Shown piece after piece: positions 18,876-22,572 of a stretch of 22,572 nt of DNA. The position numbers and the translations under genes were made by a program. Within the stretch, counting starts at the first letter, position 1. Each line of letters opens with the position of its first letter. A model generated the notes under the pieces. It saw only the letters and a program-made list of their open reading frames with translations, had not been told where the DNA came from and searched no databases. The stretch is from Plakobranchus ocellatus (lineage: Eukaryota > Mollusca > Gastropoda > Plakobranchidae): positions 512,288-534,859 of the forward strand of contig BLXT01002201.1 in the NCBI GenBank assembly GCA_019648995.1, read 5' to 3'.

Positions 18876-19853
18876 GAATGTTGATTACTCTTATTGATAC
18901 AACAGCTTTCTTTCTAAATGGCTGCAGGATTTAACTGCTGCTTAAACTGCTCGCAATTCTTGACAATAGCTTATAAATCCAAACAAATCTGGTCAGCTAA
19001 AACTGCCTGTCAAGAATTCCATCTAGAATAGAAGATAGGCCTGGAGGCAAGAGGTTCTACGAGAAGATATGTGTAAAACATTGAAACCACTCGAAGAAAC
19101 CAAATGAATGTAAAAGAAAGGACTAGAAGTCCATAAACTGCTTTAGATAAAACACCTATCTTTAAAACCATGGAAAACCAAACACACAGAGAGATCGCAT
19201 TTAGAAAGGCCCCATATGTTATCGTTCTCTGGCGATCCCTTTCCATTAAAAGATTTCGGGATATCTTGGAAAAGACATAATCTTTTTTTGAGAGCAGACA
19301 AGCAAATGATGTATTAAAGCCCATCTGGGTCTAATATCAATTCCACAATATTTTCTATACGAGGCTTTATCCACCTATGTACGCTTACTCTAAACAATTC
19401 TATATCTTTTAAATGCTATCGAAGGTCGAAAATGCTATTTTAATCTTTTCTTTCTGAAGATGAGCACGCCATGTTGCGTAGAACTATTTGTAGCATTCTT
19501 AATCGTTAGCTTGTCCGCCCTCCCAATGTTGGACTATAAAAAGCTTTGGTTTCTCCATCAATATTATCTTCAATATTTCCATTGCTTGAATACGCTTTTT
19601 TTATTCCTGCTTCTCTCCATATTACCACCTACAGAAACTATTTTACTGACGGTTTAGATTTTCTGTTTTTGACCTTATATAATTTTTTTCTTACGATTTC
19701 GTAAGTGCTTGAGATTGTATTTGGTAGAAAAAAAAATGCCTCCAAGTTCCTGTTTTAATACTACTGAAAATATATAACGAAACTTGAAGCATTTTACTCT
19801 TAAACGAGTTTGTTCAACTTTTTATTTTTTTTGTTACCATTCGTATTAAGAAT
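18876..19853. other. AT-rich interval, two hydrophobic open frames of doubtful status
   Basis: A minus-strand frame at 19010-19324 (104 codons, ATG start) has two hydrophobic stretches in its C-terminal half. A plus-strand frame at 19460-19657 (65 codons, ATG start) has hydrophobic stretches at about residues 8-23 and 44-57. Neither matches a family I know. T-rich DNA readily yields such frames, so I do not call them genes. Confidence 0.4.
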
Positions 19854-20010
19854 GGGCCGGTCGTGGCACAAAGGTTAACGAATCTGCCCAGAGATCTAAA
19901 GTGCTCTTCCTATTGCGGGTTCGAGTTCTAGCCTCCAAGCCACGACCTGGCCCTACGAGGTTCTGACAGCCTAAGATCACCTTGTTCTGTGCAAGCTATA
20001 CGCACAAAAA
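19854..20010 (+). mobile_element. SINE family A, plus-strand copy
   Basis: A clear full unit: tRNA-like head starting gggccggtcgtggcac, A-box-like tggcacaaagg (about 19864-19875), B box gggttcgagttct (about 19917-19929). The body ends ctgacagcctaagatcacct, then tgttctgtgcaagctatacg, then cacaaaaa. This copy sets the orientation of the family and shows the A-rich terminus. Confidence 0.88.
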
Positions 20011-20981
20011 TCGAACTGTTGTGAATGTTTATAAGCCTTTATTGGGGATCCCACCTCAGATTTACGGTCGATGGGATTGACAGTGTGAAATGGCTATCGA
20101 GCTGTCTTTGAAAAGATCGTTTCACCATCTTCAGAAAGTCGCAAGTACATCGGGTTATGCACCTTTGGAACCAGTCAGAGTTTTAATTTTCTACCCTTGC
20201 CCCACAGCAGATTACATACTATTATTGAAGCGTTTGTCTTTCGACAATCCACATACCCAAATCACATGATGTTATGGAAAAAAAGGCGGATTGGTAAACA
20301 TTAAACGTTTGTCAATTAATACCGGTATGCTTGGAAATAACACGTATCTACCAATCACGTGTTAGCGTGAAATAGTTCAAGGTTTTCTTAGTACTTAAAA
20401 GCAAAAGTTGTTATCTCAAATCCTGGCATCGCCTCCGCAATATTATAAAGAACTTTTTTACATAGTCAATTAGTGCTGGTTTCTTCCTCCTCCGCCTCCT
20501 CAAACTATAGTATGGCCGCCTCCACAGTCCTCAATTATAATCAATTAATCTGAAGACCACCGCTAATATCTAAGTGTTCCATCCATTGTCCTTGCCCTTT
20601 TTCATCATTTTTCTTTAATACCCAAAATACTTGTCGATTATTGCTCATCATATTCGTTTTTCCATTAATTAGTGTCGTTTCTCGAAGTTCTAAATGCATG
20701 TTTTTGGTACTTTTTAAACTTCACCAAGGACGCTTGCTTTCATTTTTATTAGATTTCTCAATTTATAATTAAATGTACATATATATATAATTATATATAC
20801 ATACACACATAGTCATTTGTGTATGTGTAAGAGAGATAGAGATTAGAGAACGTTTAATTATTTAACAGATTCTCTCATTGGGTGCTGTATTTATATAGTA
20901 CTCGTCTGTTGCTTTTTTTTTTCTTTTTTTTATAAAATAATATCGTTATTATTAATATTTTTATTTTTCCATCAATTGCCT
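20011..20981. other. AT-rich interval, no gene recognised
   Basis: No supported gene or RNA. A short AT-repeat palindromic patch (atatatataattatatata) lies at about 20779-20799. Confidence 0.5.
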
Positions 20982-21100
20982 AGGTGGGCGTAGATTAGAG
21001 CATATGCCATTAAGCTGTCGGAAATTTTATGAATTCCAGTCCGCCAAGGAGGTTCAACCCTATGGAGCTCTCAAGGCCTGAAATCACGTAGTTGTGATCA
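20982..21100 (+). mobile_element. Possible SINE family A copy, decayed
   Basis: The plus strand has ggcctgaaatcacgtagttg at about 21076-21095, matching the family tail (agcctgagatcaccttgttg). A tRNA-like head is expected upstream but boxes A and B are degraded. Purine-rich simple sequence follows about 100 bp downstream. Confidence 0.5.
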
Positions 21101-21189
21101 AACTATGTCCAAAGATTAAAGACATTTTCTCTCTCTCTTTAGTGAAAGTGCAAGCGATGACGAATGTTAAGTTCCCGTTCTACACGACT

Positions 21190-21430
21190 TGAAGTCGCTC
21201 TGGTTAAAGAAAAAGATCGAAAAAAACAGAAAGAAAAAGACAGAGGAAGAGAGCGAGAGAGTGTGAGAGAAAGAGAGAAGGAAAAAGAGAGAGGGGAAGA
21301 AAAAAAAAACGAGGTGACAAAGAAGAGGGTGAACTAGATAGGGATAAAGATATAAGGCAAAATCGATAGAATATAGGAGAATGAGGAGAAGGTTATGAGA
21401 ACAAATATAGCGAAGAAGAAAATAGAAGAT
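21190..21430. repeat. Purine-rich simple sequence
   Basis: About 240 bp almost entirely of A and G on the plus strand (gagcgagagagtgtgagaga and similar), beginning roughly 100 bp after the decayed SINE copy. Confidence 0.93.
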
Positions 21431-21610
21431 GGTATGTATCTTAGAGTTAGCTACCGATTGGCTAACAATTTGAAATCAGTCGGTTCCACAGACGATTTCC
21501 CCCTGATTTGGTGTAGATGTATGGCATGGTTAGCATTGCTCTAATCTTTCGGAGTGGTGGAAGCCACTTTTACTATCTGAGGTTAGGCACTTGCTTAAAA
21601 GCATTGTTTG

Positions 21611-21763
21611 GTTTTTGTGTATAGCCAGTCCACCACGCTGTGATATCAGGCTTTCAGGGCCTCATTCAGGCTAGGGCATTTGTGGCGGAGTTTCAAACCC
21701 ATGACAGAAGAGTTCCCGCAGATCTCAGGGCAGGTTTGCTATTTACTATGCCGTCAAAGCCCC
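21611..21763 (-). mobile_element. SINE family A, minus-strand copy
   Basis: The minus strand carries a head with ggctttgacggcatagtaaa, then ctgccctgagatctgcggga, a B-box region gggtttgaaactc (about 21688-21700) and ggccctgaaagcctgatatc. The tail is acagcgtggtggactggcta then tacacaaaaa. Length and order agree with 19854-20010. The open frame at 21693-21893 crosses its head and is not a gene. Confidence 0.85.
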
Positions 21764-22572
21764 GCATGGTTTTGTAACAACATGTATGACTAGGAAAAAG
21801 TTGCCTGCCACGCATTTTAGTACAAAAATAATTATTTTGACTGAAAAACCATAATCTTAGTACAGATTCATCCAACAACGATAATGTTTTCACAATTGAT
21901 ATTTGCTATCTCTGCTCGATTAAAAAAAAAAAAGTTTTAAGAGCTTTTTGTCACTGAGTTCAAATGTTTAAAATATAACTTGTAATTTATGATTATGAAC
22001 AACATTAAAAAAAAAACTTTTTTTTTTTAATGTTTCATTTACTAAAAGGCTCCATGAAAGCAAATGTGATCCGAAAGTTATTTTAAATTTCATTGAAAAT
22101 AAGATTTTGAAATACCTTGGAATCGGTTTAAGCAGATTTATATTTTTTAAACCTTAGCATTATCGTTTTGATTTCGTGTATACTTTTATTCCTTTTTTGA
22201 ATAACTGGTTGATAAACAGTGCTGCTGTTGGTTCTTTTTAACATAATTTCTATAATAGTAAAAGTATTGAATTTTTAAAAAGAATTTCAGTAGCTTCGTC
22301 CTCATTTAGAAACTAATTTTAATGAAACCTGCTTCAACGTTTTATCTATTTTAATTTTTGCTCCAACCAAGATGACTGTGCATCGAAAGCACCTGCATTT
22401 ATAACATTTCCACAGTTCTTTTTCAGAAACCAGAGATGTGTTTTAACGTTATATTCATTTTTTTTTTCATTCTTTCCTAATAACTTAAGACAATGTTTGT
22501 GTTTGAAGATGTAGCTTTGGTCAAGATTGCAAGCGAAATGCGGTTTGAAAAAAAAAATTTCTTCGATGGTTG
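21764..22572. other. AT-rich interval to the right edge, no gene recognised
   Basis: Homopolymer A and T runs (about 21921-21932, 22007-22028) and AT-rich background. No coding, RNA or repeat family recognised. Confidence 0.55.

Noticed and set aside
19010..19324. 104-codon minus-strand frame with two hydrophobic stretches
   Set aside because: Looks superficially like a membrane protein piece, but T-rich DNA gives such frames often and no family motif is visible.
19460..19657. 65-codon frame with signal-peptide-like start
   Set aside because: Short and composition-driven. No conserved residues, and nothing nearby supports a gene.

Overview
This window looks like non-coding, repeat-rich nuclear DNA from an invertebrate animal. 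A gastropod or other mollusc is my guess, with low confidence. The reasons are the AT-rich background, the lack of any operon-like gene packing, very long (GA)n, (CT)n, (CA)n and (TACA)n microsatellites, several tRNA-derived SINEs, decayed RTE-type (BovB-like) LINE fragments, a complex satellite, and a 10-N assembly gap at 12229-12238. I found no intact host protein-coding gene, rRNA or functional tRNA gene. Open frames up to about 150 codons exist, but they are chance products of AT-rich or low-complexity DNA, or lie within transposon remnants.

Layout. Positions 1-40 are a (CT)n tract. About 885-1990 (minus strand) is the reverse-transcriptase half of an RTE-like LINE. It has lost the motif A aspartate and the YADD box, and its C-terminal tail is duplicated (two 97-bp copies, 96/97 identical). 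About 3466-3571 is a tRNA-like SINE head with an A-rich tail. Positions 4066-4280 are a GC-richer block of unknown nature. Positions 4299-4608 are a (TACA)n tract broken by two identical 48-bp segments 157 bp apart. About 4939-5133 (minus) is a second, older copy of the same LINE tail. About 7075-9060 is a satellite made of 95-bp dimers of diverged 48-bp monomers. It is split by an unidentified 442-bp block (7685-8126) and by a tRNA-type SINE (8381-8643).

From 9430 to 12570 the DNA is dominated by purine-rich and pyrimidine-rich simple sequence, two SINE copies, a G-quadruplex motif (10519-10543) and a G-run next to the gap. About 15730-16870 (plus) is the other half of an RTE-like LINE: the AP-endonuclease-like domain and linker, ending near where the reverse transcriptase should start. 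From 18.7 kb to the right end there are further SINE copies and another purine-rich stretch (21190-21430).

How the parts relate. One SINE family occurs at least five times, probably seven, in both orientations, and several copies sit beside GA/CT-rich DNA. The LINE fragments, in opposite orientations about 14 kb apart, cover complementary halves of the same type of element. A different SINE (8381-8643) carries a segment resembling RTE/BovB-type tails, which suggests, as inference only, that RTE machinery mobilised it. I do not see a new defence, biosynthetic or gene-based system here. The most unusual structure is the interrupted dimeric satellite at 7.1-9.1 kb.
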